Source: Streptomyces sp. NBC_01268 (GTDB taxonomy: Bacteria > Actinomycetota > Actinomycetes > Streptomycetales > Streptomycetaceae). Taken from it: a stretch of 64,000 nt of DNA. The translations under genes and the position numbers were made by a program. How positions within the stretch are numbered: the stretch's first letter is position 1; every line of letters begins with the position of its first letter. The notes beneath the pieces are model-generated. The model was not told the DNA's origin and made no database searches. It worked only from the letters and a program-made list of their open reading frames with translations. The stretch spans positions 5,640,001-5,704,000 of the forward strand of contig NZ_CP108454.1 in NCBI RefSeq assembly GCF_036240795.1. The letters run 5' to 3'. This document shows positions 27,615 to 36,892 of the stretch, in pieces.

Positions 27615-27661
27615 GGCGTTCGACTCCCGTGTGAACCAGAGGATTTCGGACAGAACAGACA

Positions 27662-27685
27662 GCCCCGCGGTACAGACCGCGGGGC
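27662..27685 (-). promoter_or_regulatory. leader hairpin upstream of the FG-GAP gene
   Basis: GCCCCGCGGT (27662-27671) and ACCGCGGGGC (27676-27685) form a perfect 10-bp stem with a 4-nt loop, 48-71 nt upstream of the start codon. On the reverse strand it is followed by a pyrimidine-rich TGTCTGTTCTGTCC, so it could work as an attenuator; it could also protect the mRNA 5' end. Confidence 0.6.
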
Positions 27686-27972
27686 GCAGGCGCGCACACG
27701 ATCACACGGCAACCAAAAGACGTCCATATCTGAGAGATTTATGAAGATGTTATGAACGAATGTGGCAGAATCCGACTGAACGTCAAGATGGCTGCATTAT
27801 GCATATTTGTCGGATCGTAAGATTCCGGATGTGGCGAACTGTCCGCTCTTTCGCAAAGATCGAGAGTGCGGTGCTCTGTTTGCGCATGCACCGTGGCGAA
27901 TCTCACCCCGCGCGGCTGCCGCTGTGCTCATCGTTCTTGAACCCAGAGCCGTACATGACAGAGAGTGCGCAC

Positions 27973-27997
27973 GCACGCGCCTGATCCGGGCGCGTGC
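27973..27997 (+). promoter_or_regulatory. leader hairpin upstream of the Rhs gene
   Basis: GCACGCGCC (27973-27981) and GGCGCGTGC (27989-27997) form a 9-bp stem with a 7-nt loop followed by TCTTT, 60 nt before the Rhs start codon. It has the form of an intrinsic terminator placed in the leader, so premature termination could limit toxin expression. Confidence 0.55.
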
Positions 27998-28056
27998 TCT
28001 TTGGTGTTTCCGCACCTCATCCGTTGTCTTGTTCGTCTGGGTGGGAGTCGACGCGT

Positions 28057-31000
28057 ATGCGTGCTTCAGGTCCACTGTCATGGCTGGGGCGACATCGCCT
28101 CGCCCTGACAGAGTCACAACGACGACGCCGTCGGCTCAGCCGCACGGCGGTCGTCCTATTGTTGTCATCGACGTTGACGGTGACCAGCCTGGGCTCGCAG
28201 GCCCTGGCCGTCCCCGGGGACGGGATGAGCCGCGAGGAGACGACCGCAGAGGTCGACCTCCCGGACATCCCGGAGAGCACCGCCCTGGCCGACGACATCG
28301 AGGCCCAGAAGGTCCTGAGCACCGCTCAGGCTCAGGAGGTCAAGCCGTACGTGCCGCAGGCGGTCGACCCCTGGGCGGCGGACGCCGGCAAGGCCGACCC
28401 CTCCAAGGTCGAGGCGGGCAAGACCGTCCAGGTCACCAACACGGCCACCTCGGCACTGCTGCCGGTCGGTGTCGGCGTCCCGGTCGGACAGGACCCCGCC
28501 ACGATCGCCGGTGACTGGCAGGTCGCGATCAAGTCGACCACCACGTCCGAGGAGTCCGGCGTCCCCGGCATGGTCATGGAGATCGTGCCCCCGGCGACGG
28601 CCGACCCCACCGCACAGGTGCTCCTCGACGTCGACACCAGCGGCTTCAAGGACCGCTACGGCCAGCTCGCCGCCGAACGCTTCGGCCTGATGCTGCTGCC
28701 GAGCTGTGTCCTCGACTCCCCGGACACCGGCGACTGCGCCCCCGACGAGGGCGTCGAGACCATGGCCGGGAAGGCCGAGCAGGACCACGGCGTCGCGCGG
28801 CTGCGCAGCACCGTCAAGGACGTGCCGACCGCGCAGGCCGGACTGAAGCCGACCGCGAAGAAGGGCTCCGCGACCCGGCAGATCCTGTCGGGAACCGTTC
28901 CGGTCGCGAACCTGCTCCCGGACGCGGGTGCCGCGTCGCAGACCTCCGGCGCCTCCGCGCGCAAGGCGTCCCTGCCGGCCGCGGACGGCCTCCAGGTCGT
29001 CGACGCCTCCGGCCGCCAGGTCGTCGGCGCGATGGACACCGGTTCCTCGGCGTCCGGTGACTTCACGGCCTCGCCGCTGCTGTCCGCCGGCTCGTGGGCG
29101 GCGGGTTCCTCCAACGGCGCCTTCACCTACGCGTACCAGGTCCAGACCCCGGAGACCGCCGGCGGCCTGATGCCGAAGGTGAACCTGTCGTACAACTCGC
29201 AGTCCGTCGACGGCCGCACCTCCTCGACGAACAACCAGGCCTCCTGGATCGGCGACGGCTGGGACTACAACCCGGGCTCCATCAGCCGGACGTACACCAA
29301 CTGCCGCCAGGACTCCAAGAAGGCCGGGGCCAACAACAAGGACCACCGCACCGCGGACCTGTGCTGGGGCTCCGACAACGCCACCCTCTCGCTCGGCGGC
29401 ATGACCACCGAGCTGGTGTGGGACGCGGGCAAGAAGCAGTGGTTCACCGCCAACGGCGACGGCTCCACGGTCCGGCAGGTCACCGGTGAGGACACCGACA
29501 ACAAGGCCCGCAACAACGAGTACTGGATCGTCACCACCAAGGACGGCACCAAGTACCACTTCGGTCTGAACCGGCTCCCGGGCTGGTCGAACCACGGTGC
29601 CGACCCCGACGACCCGACCACCGACTCCGTCCTGACGGCGCCCGTCTACGGCAACCACCCGGACGAGCCCTGCTACGCGGGCCCGACCAAGGAGGACTGG
29701 AAGAAGTCGTCCTGCACCCAGGGCTGGCAGTGGAACCTCGACTACGTCGAGGACATCCACGGCAACGCGATGTCCTTCTGGTGGAAGAAGGAGCAGAACT
29801 ACTACGCGAAGAACTTCTACTTCAAGGGTCCGGTCAAGTACGACCGCGGCGGCTACCTGTCGCACATCTACTACGGCCAGCGCAAGGACACCCTCTTCAC
29901 CGCCACCGCCCCGGCGCGCATCGGCTTCGAAGTCGCCGAGCGCTGCTACAACGAGGGCACGCTGACCTGCTCGGACGACAACTTCGCGTCGCCCGACCCG
30001 GGTAAGTACCGCATCTGGTACGACACCCCGGCCGACCTGCGCTGCCAGGCCGTCACCTCGACGTACAAGCGGAAGTGCTGGAACGCCGGTCCCACGTTCT
30101 GGACCACCAAGCGCCTGGACAAGATCACCACGTCCGCGCAGCGCCTCACCACCACCGCCGCGCGCCAGGTCGTCGACGAGTACCAGCTCAAGCAGAGCTT
30201 CCCGGTCCTCAGGACCGGCGCCAACACGGCCCTGTGGCTGGAGTCCATCCAGCGCACCGGTTACGCCCGCAAGGGTTCGACCGACGCCAAGGTGCAGCTG
30301 AACCCGGTCCGCTTCGAGTACAACGCCGATGACATGCCCAACCGCGTCCTGCGCGGCGGCAGCGAGGCCACCGACCCGCGCCCGGGCTTCTCCCGGCTGC
30401 GTGTCGCCCGCGTCGTCAACGAGTACGGCGGCGAGACGGTCGTCGAGTACAAGAAGCGCCAGGACCAGTGCCTGTCCGGCACCGGCCTGCCGGGCAAGAC
30501 CGACACGGCGGCGCTGAAGTCCAACACGCGCCTGTGCTACCCCTCGTACTGGCACCCGGACTCCGAAGTCGAGGACATCGACTGGTTCAACAAGTACGTG
30601 GTCGACTCGATCGAGGAGCTGCCGAACGTCGCCGGCTCGTTCTCGACGACGACGGCGTACGACTACAAGAACGCCGGCTGGAAGCTGGCCGAGGCCGAGT
30701 TCACGAAGAAGTCCACCCGGACCTACTCGCAGTTCGCGGGCTTCGAGCAGACCACGGTCGTCACCGGTCAGCGCAAGGCCGCCTCCGACAGCGGCGAGGG
30801 CTCCACCCCCGGCGAGGACACTCCCGGCCAGGGCGGTCCGGGCGCCGAGGCGCCCAAGACCAAGGCCGTCACCCGCTTCTACCGCGGCATGGGCGACAAC
30901 GTCCCCATGACGGACGTCCATGGCAACCCGATCAAGACGGCGGACGGCCGGCAGGTCTACGACCGTGACGCCTTCGCGGGCCGCATCGCCGAGGAACTGG

Positions 31001-34000
31001 CCTACACCAACGCGACGGACGCCGACACCGACTGGCTGACCCGCAGCATCACCATCCCCGAGGCGACCGAACTGGCCAGCCGCGACCGCGGCGACGGCCT
31101 GACGGCGCTGAAGGCGTGGCGGGTGACCGAGCCGGAGGAGGTCGCGTACACGAAGTCCTCGGGCACCGGCGACGACAAGCGCACCCTGCGGACCGTGCGG
31201 ACCAGCACGACGTACGAGTCGACCTACGGCCTGCCGGTGTTGGTGGAGTCGCTGGGCGACGACGCCAATCCCGGCGACGAGTCCTGCACCAAGATGGAGT
31301 ACCTGCACGACACGACCAGGAACCTGATCGGTCTGTCGAAGCAGGTCCTCGCCTCGCCGACGACGTGTGCCAAGGCCGACTGGGCCAACCTCGGCTCGCT
31401 CAGCGGCGCGGCGCGCACGGCCTACGACAACACCACCTACGGCACGGCTCTCGGCGCCACCGGGCGCGGTCTGGCGACCGAGTCCTGGTCGCTGAACGGC
31501 AAGGGCACCGGCTTCCAGTCCAGCGGCACCACGGTCTTCGACGCCATCGGCCGGGTCACCAAGCTGATCGACCCGGACCGCAAGGAGTCGCTGATCACCT
31601 ATGACCCGCCCTCGGGTCAGGTGTTCAAGATCACCGAGACGAATCCGCTGGGCCACGCCCAGGTCAAGGAGATCGAGCCGGGCCGTGCGGTCACGCTGAA
31701 GGCGACCGACGCCAACGGCTACGTCAGCGAGTCGATCTACGACCCGCTGGGCCGACTGGCGGAGGCGTGGTCCCCGGGCCGCACTCCGGGCTCCGGTGTC
31801 CCGGACTTCCGCGCCGACTACGTGATCCCGCAGGAGGTGACGGACCCGGACGACCCGGACGGCAAGAAGATCCGCAAGCCTCCTTACGTCACCACGTACG
31901 CGCGTGGCTACGAGGACCGGATCGAGAAGTCCGTCACCATCTACGACGGTCTCGGCCGTGAGCGCCAGTCGCAGGAGAAGGCGGACGGCGGCGGCCGTCT
32001 GATCACCGACACGCTGTACAACAGCGCCGGTGAGGTCTACCAGACCAACAACGCCTACCTGAACCAGGACGAGCCGGACGGCGAGCTGTTCACGCCGCTG
32101 GCTGACACCACCGTCCCCAACATCACCCGGTACTCGTACGACGGCCTCGGCCGCGTGCTCGAGGAGATGCCGGTCCTCAAGGTGAAGGCCCCGGGTACGA
32201 CCGAGGCCATCTCCCAGGACGTCCCGGAGAAGGCGGTCCGGTACGAGTACGGCCCGGACTGGTCCAAGGTGATCCAGCCGCAGGGCACCTCGACCTACCA
32301 GGTCTTCACCGACGCCGTCGGACGCACCGTCCGCACCGACACCATCAACCCGGCGGCGCCGGGCGGCCGCACGTCGACGCGCTACGAGTACGACCCGCGC
32401 GGCCAGCTGGCGAAGGCGACCTCGTCGACCGACGAGGCCCACCCGTGGTCGTGGACGTACGACAAGCGCGGCCGGATGGAGACGGCGACCGACCCCGACA
32501 CCGGCACCACGGTGACCACGTACGACGACCGTGACCGTCCGGTGACCGTCGCCAACGCCCGTGGCACCGTGTGGAACAGCTACGACGAGCTGTCCCGCCC
32601 GAAGCAGCAGCGTGAGACGGACGCCAACGGCAAGGTCCTGTCCGACTTCACCTACGACACGGTGCCCGGCGGCAAGGGCCTGCCGGCTACCGCCACCCGT
32701 TACACGGACGGCCTCGCGTACGTCCAGAAGGTCAACGGCTACTCCAAGGAGTACCAGCCGACCTCGACGACCCTCTCGCTGCCCGACTCGATCGTCAGCA
32801 CCTGGGGTCTGCAGAAGGACTACACCTACGGCTACACCTACTCCGACAACGGCATGCTGGACGAGGCGACCCTGCCCAAGGCCGGCAAGTTCGACGCGGA
32901 GAAGCTGGTCGTCCGGTACAACAAGGACGGCAAGCCGGTAGCCCTCTCCGGAAAGGACTGGTACGGCACGGAGACGGTCTACTCTCCGTACGGCCAGGTC
33001 ATGCGCTCCACGCTGGGCGCGCAGCCGTACCGGGTGTGGGCGCAGAACTCGTACGACGAGTCCACCGGCGAACTGACCAAGCAGGAGACCTACCGCGAGA
33101 AGGCCGACCCGTCGGTCGTCAGCGGCAACCTCGTGTCGAGCCGTTCCTACTCCTACGACCCCTCCGGCAACGTCACGGGCATCCGTGAGGGAGCCACCGG
33201 GATCGAGGAGAACCAGTGCTTCACGTATGACCCGCTGGGTCAGCTGAAGGAGGCCTGGACCTCCAAGGACCAGACCGCCTGCACCACCCCGAAGAAGGCC
33301 GACGGCAGCCTCAACGTCGCCGCCGGTGCCGACGGTTCGGGTTACTGGCAGCAGTACGAGTACGACCTGATGGGCAACCGGAAGAAGCTCGTCGAGAAGG
33401 ACCTGTCGGGCAACACCGCCAAGGACGCCACGACCGCCTATGCGTACGGCAAGGCGGACGGCGCTCAGCCGCACACGCTCACCAAGGTGTCGAAGACCTA
33501 CACCACCCCCGCGGGTGCGCAGGTCCAGGCCGAGGCCGAGCGGCTGTACGAGCTGACCGGCGAGACCAAGCAGGTCACCTCGCTCCAGAACGGCGACAAG
33601 CAGACGCTGTCCTGGACGTACGACGGCCAGATCGACCGGATCACCGGCGCGGGCGCCGGAGGCCAGACCCCGTACGTGGGCCTGGCGGACAAGTGCCTCG
33701 ACCTCAAGAGCGGCCTCGGGGCCGCCGCACAGCCGGTCCAGCTCTACACCTGCAACACCACCGTCGCCCAGAACTGGAAGTTCGTGCCGACCCCCGCCCT
33801 CGTGGGCGGGACGCAGCCGGACGCCAACCGGGGCACCATGACGGTGTACGGCGACTGGTGCCTCCAGCCCGCCGCCAACACGGCCGGCTCGGCGGTCCAG
33901 ATCCAGAAGTGCAACGGGTCCGCCGCGCAGGAGCTGAAGCGGAACACCGCGGGACAGCTGATCCACCCCGCGTCGAACAACCTGTGCCTCGCGGTCCAGG

Positions 34001-36171
34001 GCGCCAACGCGACGAACGGCACGGCGATCGTGCTGGCCGCCTGTGACACCGCGTCCGCGGCCCAGCTGTGGGGGGCCCAGAACGACACCCGCCACATCTA
34101 CGGTCCCGGCGGCGACCGTCTGCTGACCATCAAGGGCAAGACGGCCACGCTGTACCTCGGCGACACCGAGGTCACGATCCAGCCGGGCGGTGTGCTGCTG
34201 AACAGCCAGCGCACCTACTCCACCCCCGGTGGCCAGGTCATGCGCTACGCCGCCGGAACGGCGGGCGACCAGCTGGTCGCCATGACCAGTGACCACCAGG
34301 GTTCGACGTACGCCGAGGTCGCCATGAGCGGCACGATGGCGGTGCGGATCCGCAAGCAGGACCCGTTCGGCAACCAGCGGGGCGCCGGCACCGTCGGGGC
34401 CAACCAGCAGAGCCACACCGGCTTCCTGGGCAAGGTCCGGGACGACGCCTCCGGCTACACGCCGCTGGGTGCCCGTCTCTACGACCCGGTGGTCGGACGG
34501 TTCCTGTCCGCCGACCCGATGATGGACCTGAACGACCCGCAGCAGTCCAACGGGTACGTCTACGCCCACAACAACCCGGTGACGTTCGACGACCCGAGCG
34601 GTCTCGCCATCAGCCTGACCGCATCCGAGCGGGCCGCGGCCCTCGCGGGCGCGGGTCTGTCGGCGGCGCAGGTGGCCCAGGCACAGGCGATGCAGGGCAA
34701 GTCCCTCACCTCCGTCATCCTCGCGGTCGCGTGGGAGACGCTGAAGGACTTCATCGGCATCAACGACGCCATGGCCTGCTTCGGCGGCGACATGTGGTCC
34801 TGCGCCAGCATCATCATCGACGCGATCCCGTGGGCGAAGCTCGGCAAGATCCCGTCGGTGATCAAGGCGGTCAACCGCACCATCGACGCGATCCACGCGT
34901 TCAAGGCGGCCAAGAAGGCGGCGGAGGCCGTCCTCAAGGCGGCCAAGGCCGCCGAGGCGGCAGCCTTGAGAGCCAAGAAGGCGGCGATCGACAAGGCCAA
35001 GAAGGAAGCGGCGCAACGGGCGAAGAAAAAGGCGGCCGAGGCAGCCAAACGCAAGGCCGACGCCGCCGCCGCGGCGAAGCGGAAGACCGGTAACCCGGCC
35101 CACAAGCAGTCCCAGGCGAAGGCCGCGCCGAAGTCCTCCTCCCAGCCCAGGCCCAAGAGCGGGGGCGGCGGCAAGAGCTCCGGCGGCAAGGTCAACACCA
35201 GCAAGCCCGGCGGTTCCTCCGGCGGTTCCTCCCGGAACAGCGGCGGTTCCAGTGGTGGCGGCGGCTCCGGCAAGGCCGGCTGCAACAGCTTCGTGCCCGG
35301 CACGAGGGTGCTGATGGCCGACGGCTCCACCAAGCCGATCGAGAAGGTCAGGACCGGCGACAAGGTCCTCGCGACCGAGCCGGAGACCGGCGAGACCCGC
35401 GTCGAGACGGTCACCGCCGAGATCAAGGGCCAGGGCCTCAAGCACCTGGTCACGGTCACCATCGACACCGATGGTGCCGCCGGCGACCGGACGGCCCTGT
35501 TCACGGCGACCGACGGCCACCCCGTGTGGGTGCCCGAGCTGCGCCGCTGGATCAAGGCCACCGACCTGAAGCCGGGTCAGTGGCTGCGGACCAGCTCTGG
35601 TACGTACGTGCAGGTCACGTCCGTCCAGCGGTCGATCGCTCCGGCGGCGACCGTGCACAACCTCACGGTCAGCGAGATCCACACGTACTACGTGCTCGCG
35701 GGTGCGACCTCGCTCCTCGTCCACAACGACTCCTGCCCGACGGCGGGCGAGTCGGGCGGCGGCGACCATGAGAACTGGGCGCCGGACAACTACTCGGACG
35801 CGGAGATCGAGGCCCGCCAGACGGACATGAACGACCTCGGTGCGTTCTTCGACGTTCCGGAGGAGACGCACCAGCTGGTCGCCGACTTCCGTGCGAACCC
35901 GAACATGCCGGCGCGTCACGGCACCGCTCCTGACGGACTCGACCACTTCACCGGACGGGACCTCAATCCCCGGCAGCGGGCCCAGTGGTCCTCGTGGATC
36001 GGACAGGGCCCGACGGGTGGAGCGTTGATCTACTGGAACAGGCAGCAGGGAAGTCAGATCCGGATCATGGTCCATCCGACGACCGGTCAGATCGCCTGGT
36101 TCCCGCTGACGAGGGGTGGCGTCCACAACTACGGCTCGCCACGCATCTACAGCGGCCTCTGGGGCAGGTAG
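28057..36171 (+). CDS. secreted Rhs polymorphic toxin with inserted ricin-B lectin and Hint domain
   Basis: A 2,704-aa exported Rhs toxin. A long signal peptide (Arg-rich n-region, cleavage near residue 51, SQALA) precedes a large beta-rich region and many YD repeats (for example YDPLGRL, YDGLGRE and YSYDGLGRV). A ricin-B lectin domain (residues 1880-2005, AQNW, AQEL and AQLW repeats) interrupts the YD repeats, followed by the Rhs core ending RFLSADP (2148-2154). Then come a hydrophobic pretoxin stretch, a Lys/Ala helix, a Gly/Ser linker, a Hint autoprotease (Cys2409 to His2556-Asn2557) and a 147-residue C-terminal domain of unknown type. ATG 28057 follows GGGAG. A probable immunity gene lies downstream. 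Role: contact- or diffusion-based antagonism of competing cells, inferred. Confidence 0.95.
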   Translation: MRASGPLSWLGRHRLALTESQRRRRRLSRTAVVLLLSSTLTVTSLGSQALAVPGDGMSREETTAEVDLPDIPESTALADDIEAQKVLSTAQAQEVKPYVPQAVDPWAADAGKADPSKVEAGKTVQVTNTATSALLPVGVGVPVGQDPATIAGDWQVAIKSTTTSEESGVPGMVMEIVPPATADPTAQVLLDVDTSGFKDRYGQLAAERFGLMLLPSCVLDSPDTGDCAPDEGVETMAGKAEQDHGVARLRSTVKDVPTAQAGLKPTAKKGSATRQILSGTVPVANLLPDAGAASQTSGASARKASLPAADGLQVVDASGRQVVGAMDTGSSASGDFTASPLLSAGSWAAGSSNGAFTYAYQVQTPETAGGLMPKVNLSYNSQSVDGRTSSTNNQASWIGDGWDYNPGSISRTYTNCRQDSKKAGANNKDHRTADLCWGSDNATLSLGGMTTELVWDAGKKQWFTANGDGSTVRQVTGEDTDNKARNNEYWIVTTKDGTKYHFGLNRLPGWSNHGADPDDPTTDSVLTAPVYGNHPDEPCYAGPTKEDWKKSSCTQGWQWNLDYVEDIHGNAMSFWWKKEQNYYAKNFYFKGPVKYDRGGYLSHIYYGQRKDTLFTATAPARIGFEVAERCYNEGTLTCSDDNFASPDPGKYRIWYDTPADLRCQAVTSTYKRKCWNAGPTFWTTKRLDKITTSAQRLTTTAARQVVDEYQLKQSFPVLRTGANTALWLESIQRTGYARKGSTDAKVQLNPVRFEYNADDMPNRVLRGGSEATDPRPGFSRLRVARVVNEYGGETVVEYKKRQDQCLSGTGLPGKTDTAALKSNTRLCYPSYWHPDSEVEDIDWFNKYVVDSIEELPNVAGSFSTTTAYDYKNAGWKLAEAEFTKKSTRTYSQFAGFEQTTVVTGQRKAASDSGEGSTPGEDTPGQGGPGAEAPKTKAVTRFYRGMGDNVPMTDVHGNPIKTADGRQVYDRDAFAGRIAEELAYTNATDADTDWLTRSITIPEATELASRDRGDGLTALKAWRVTEPEEVAYTKSSGTGDDKRTLRTVRTSTTYESTYGLPVLVESLGDDANPGDESCTKMEYLHDTTRNLIGLSKQVLASPTTCAKADWANLGSLSGAARTAYDNTTYGTALGATGRGLATESWSLNGKGTGFQSSGTTVFDAIGRVTKLIDPDRKESLITYDPPSGQVFKITETNPLGHAQVKEIEPGRAVTLKATDANGYVSESIYDPLGRLAEAWSPGRTPGSGVPDFRADYVIPQEVTDPDDPDGKKIRKPPYVTTYARGYEDRIEKSVTIYDGLGRERQSQEKADGGGRLITDTLYNSAGEVYQTNNAYLNQDEPDGELFTPLADTTVPNITRYSYDGLGRVLEEMPVLKVKAPGTTEAISQDVPEKAVRYEYGPDWSKVIQPQGTSTYQVFTDAVGRTVRTDTINPAAPGGRTSTRYEYDPRGQLAKATSSTDEAHPWSWTYDKRGRMETATDPDTGTTVTTYDDRDRPVTVANARGTVWNSYDELSRPKQQRETDANGKVLSDFTYDTVPGGKGLPATATRYTDGLAYVQKVNGYSKEYQPTSTTLSLPDSIVSTWGLQKDYTYGYTYSDNGMLDEATLPKAGKFDAEKLVVRYNKDGKPVALSGKDWYGTETVYSPYGQVMRSTLGAQPYRVWAQNSYDESTGELTKQETYREKADPSVVSGNLVSSRSYSYDPSGNVTGIREGATGIEENQCFTYDPLGQLKEAWTSKDQTACTTPKKADGSLNVAAGADGSGYWQQYEYDLMGNRKKLVEKDLSGNTAKDATTAYAYGKADGAQPHTLTKVSKTYTTPAGAQVQAEAERLYELTGETKQVTSLQNGDKQTLSWTYDGQIDRITGAGAGGQTPYVGLADKCLDLKSGLGAAAQPVQLYTCNTTVAQNWKFVPTPALVGGTQPDANRGTMTVYGDWCLQPAANTAGSAVQIQKCNGSAAQELKRNTAGQLIHPASNNLCLAVQGANATNGTAIVLAACDTASAAQLWGAQNDTRHIYGPGGDRLLTIKGKTATLYLGDTEVTIQPGGVLLNSQRTYSTPGGQVMRYAAGTAGDQLVAMTSDHQGSTYAEVAMSGTMAVRIRKQDPFGNQRGAGTVGANQQSHTGFLGKVRDDASGYTPLGARLYDPVVGRFLSADPMMDLNDPQQSNGYVYAHNNPVTFDDPSGLAISLTASERAAALAGAGLSAAQVAQAQAMQGKSLTSVILAVAWETLKDFIGINDAMACFGGDMWSCASIIIDAIPWAKLGKIPSVIKAVNRTIDAIHAFKAAKKAAEAVLKAAKAAEAAALRAKKAAIDKAKKEAAQRAKKKAAEAAKRKADAAAAAKRKTGNPAHKQSQAKAAPKSSSQPRPKSGGGGKSSGGKVNTSKPGGSSGGSSRNSGGSSGGGGSGKAGCNSFVPGTRVLMADGSTKPIEKVRTGDKVLATEPETGETRVETVTAEIKGQGLKHLVTVTIDTDGAAGDRTALFTATDGHPVWVPELRRWIKATDLKPGQWLRTSSGTYVQVTSVQRSIAPAATVHNLTVSEIHTYYVLAGATSLLVHNDSCPTAGESGGGDHENWAPDNYSDAEIEARQTDMNDLGAFFDVPEETHQLVADFRANPNMPARHGTAPDGLDHFTGRDLNPRQRAQWSSWIGQGPTGGALIYWNRQQGSQIRIMVHPTTGQIAWFPLTRGGVHNYGSPRIYSGLWGR
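35728..36168 (+). other. C-terminal toxin domain of the Rhs protein, family not recognised
   Basis: The 147 residues after the Hint cleavage site (LLVHN|DSC) are the expected toxin. A short Gly/Glu linker is followed by about 125 residues with an alpha-helical first half (SDAEIEARQTDMNDL) and a beta-rich end (GALIYWNRQQ, IRIMVHPTTG, IAWFPLTRGG). Conserved-looking polar residues are His in ARHGT, LDHFTGRD, MVHPTTG and VHNYG. Size and layout suit a small nuclease or RNase, but I match no named family. Confidence 0.6.
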
Positions 36172-36187
36172 TAGATTAGAGAAAAAG

Positions 36188-36223
36188 CAGTGCGCGGCAT
36201 CCCACAAGGGGTGTCGCGCACTG
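36188..36223 (+). terminator. hairpin between toxin and immunity genes
   Basis: Arms 36188-36203 and 36208-36223 pair over 16 positions, with two positions as G-U wobbles, around a 4-nt loop. It starts 16 bp after the Rhs stop and ends 53 bp before the downstream start. It should stop most Rhs transcripts. Confidence 0.78.
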
Positions 36224-36276
36224 TTACGTCCACCCTCCGTGGACGTGTCCGAAGATCTTCCGGAAAGGTTTGAACA

Positions 36277-36840
36277 ATGGACCACGCTGGGCGACTCGCC
36301 CCTGCCGGACTGGTCTTCCTGGAACTGATGGACCTGGAACTCCCACTCGTCCCGCCGACGCTGGCCAACCTGGCCACGGGATATCAGCAGCGTTCCGGGC
36401 AGTGTTCCGTCGCGACCGTCGAGCGCACCGAGCCGGATTTCCTCACCAAGGCGAACGACAGCTGGTTCGAGCTGTGCCGTGCGGGCGGGCTCATCGGGGA
36501 CGACGGCGCATTCCTGGTCACCGTCCCGCTCGACGAGAGCCGCCGGGACCTGTGGTGGGCACGGGTCCGGCTTGCCGAATCCTGGGACCTGGTGGGCGAG
36601 GGTTCCGTCACCGCGCTGGGTCTCGGTTTCGGCTCACCGGAGTTCACCACGCTCTCGGTGGCGGGAGACGTCGCCGCCTTCTGCGCCTCGCACGAGCTGG
36701 CCGTGACCACCGTGGTGGCGGCCGGATTCTCCGGTCTCGCGGATCTCCGGAAGCACGCGGAATGGGTGGCGAGCCAGCGGAGGACCTCGAAGCAGGAAAA
36801 GGAAGCCGCCGGGCGTTGGCTCGAAGCCACCGCAGGCTGA
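36277..36840 (+). CDS. candidate immunity protein of the Rhs toxin
   Basis: A 187-aa cytoplasmic protein with no signal peptide and no family I recognise. It is mixed alpha/beta (ANDSWFELCRAGGLIGDDG, then FLVTVPLDESRRDLWWARV) and acidic in its first two thirds, with a basic C-terminal helix. Its place immediately after a Hint-bearing Rhs gene, in the same direction, is the standard position of an immunity gene that blocks the toxin in the producer. Start ATG 36277 follows GGAAAGG; an internal ATG at 36328 is an alternative. A hairpin separates it from the toxin gene, so it may have its own promoter. Confidence 0.7.
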   Translation: MDHAGRLAPAGLVFLELMDLELPLVPPTLANLATGYQQRSGQCSVATVERTEPDFLTKANDSWFELCRAGGLIGDDGAFLVTVPLDESRRDLWWARVRLAESWDLVGEGSVTALGLGFGSPEFTTLSVAGDVAAFCASHELAVTTVVAAGFSGLADLRKHAEWVASQRRTSKQEKEAAGRWLEATAG

Positions 36841-36842
36841 GC

Positions 36843-36882
36843 AAGGGCCGTCGTCACCACCACCGTGGGGACGACGGCCCTT
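36843..36882. terminator. hairpin between convergent immunity and PBP genes
   Basis: AAGGGCCGTCGTC (36843-36855) pairs perfectly with GACGACGGCCCTT (36870-36882) over 13 bp, and the 14-nt loop can form an extra CCAC/GTGG pairing. It is suited to terminate both flanking genes. Confidence 0.88.
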
Positions 36883-36892
36883 CTCGTTCCCC

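Larger units (their letters stand above)
27615..28056. other. 442-bp AT-richer divergent promoter region of the toxin locus
   Basis: No gene that I can support. The stretch 27700-27830 is clearly AT-richer than the rest of the window, as expected for promoters and possibly recent acquisition. It holds a 10-bp hairpin in the leader of the leftward gene and a 9-bp hairpin in the leader of the rightward gene. A 74-codon frame at 27760-27984 has no start context or protein features and is probably not coding. Confidence 0.55.

Noticed and set aside
27760..27984. A 74-codon frame between the FG-GAP and Rhs genes
   Set aside because: No ribosome site, no recognisable protein features, and it covers the probable promoter and leader of the Rhs gene.
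28165..36285. A 2,706-codon open frame on the reverse strand, opposite the Rhs gene
   Set aside because: It mirrors the codon structure of the real gene in GC-rich DNA. Its translation is Arg/Gly/Val-rich with no domain or repeat logic, while the forward frame has signal peptide, YD repeats and Hint motifs.
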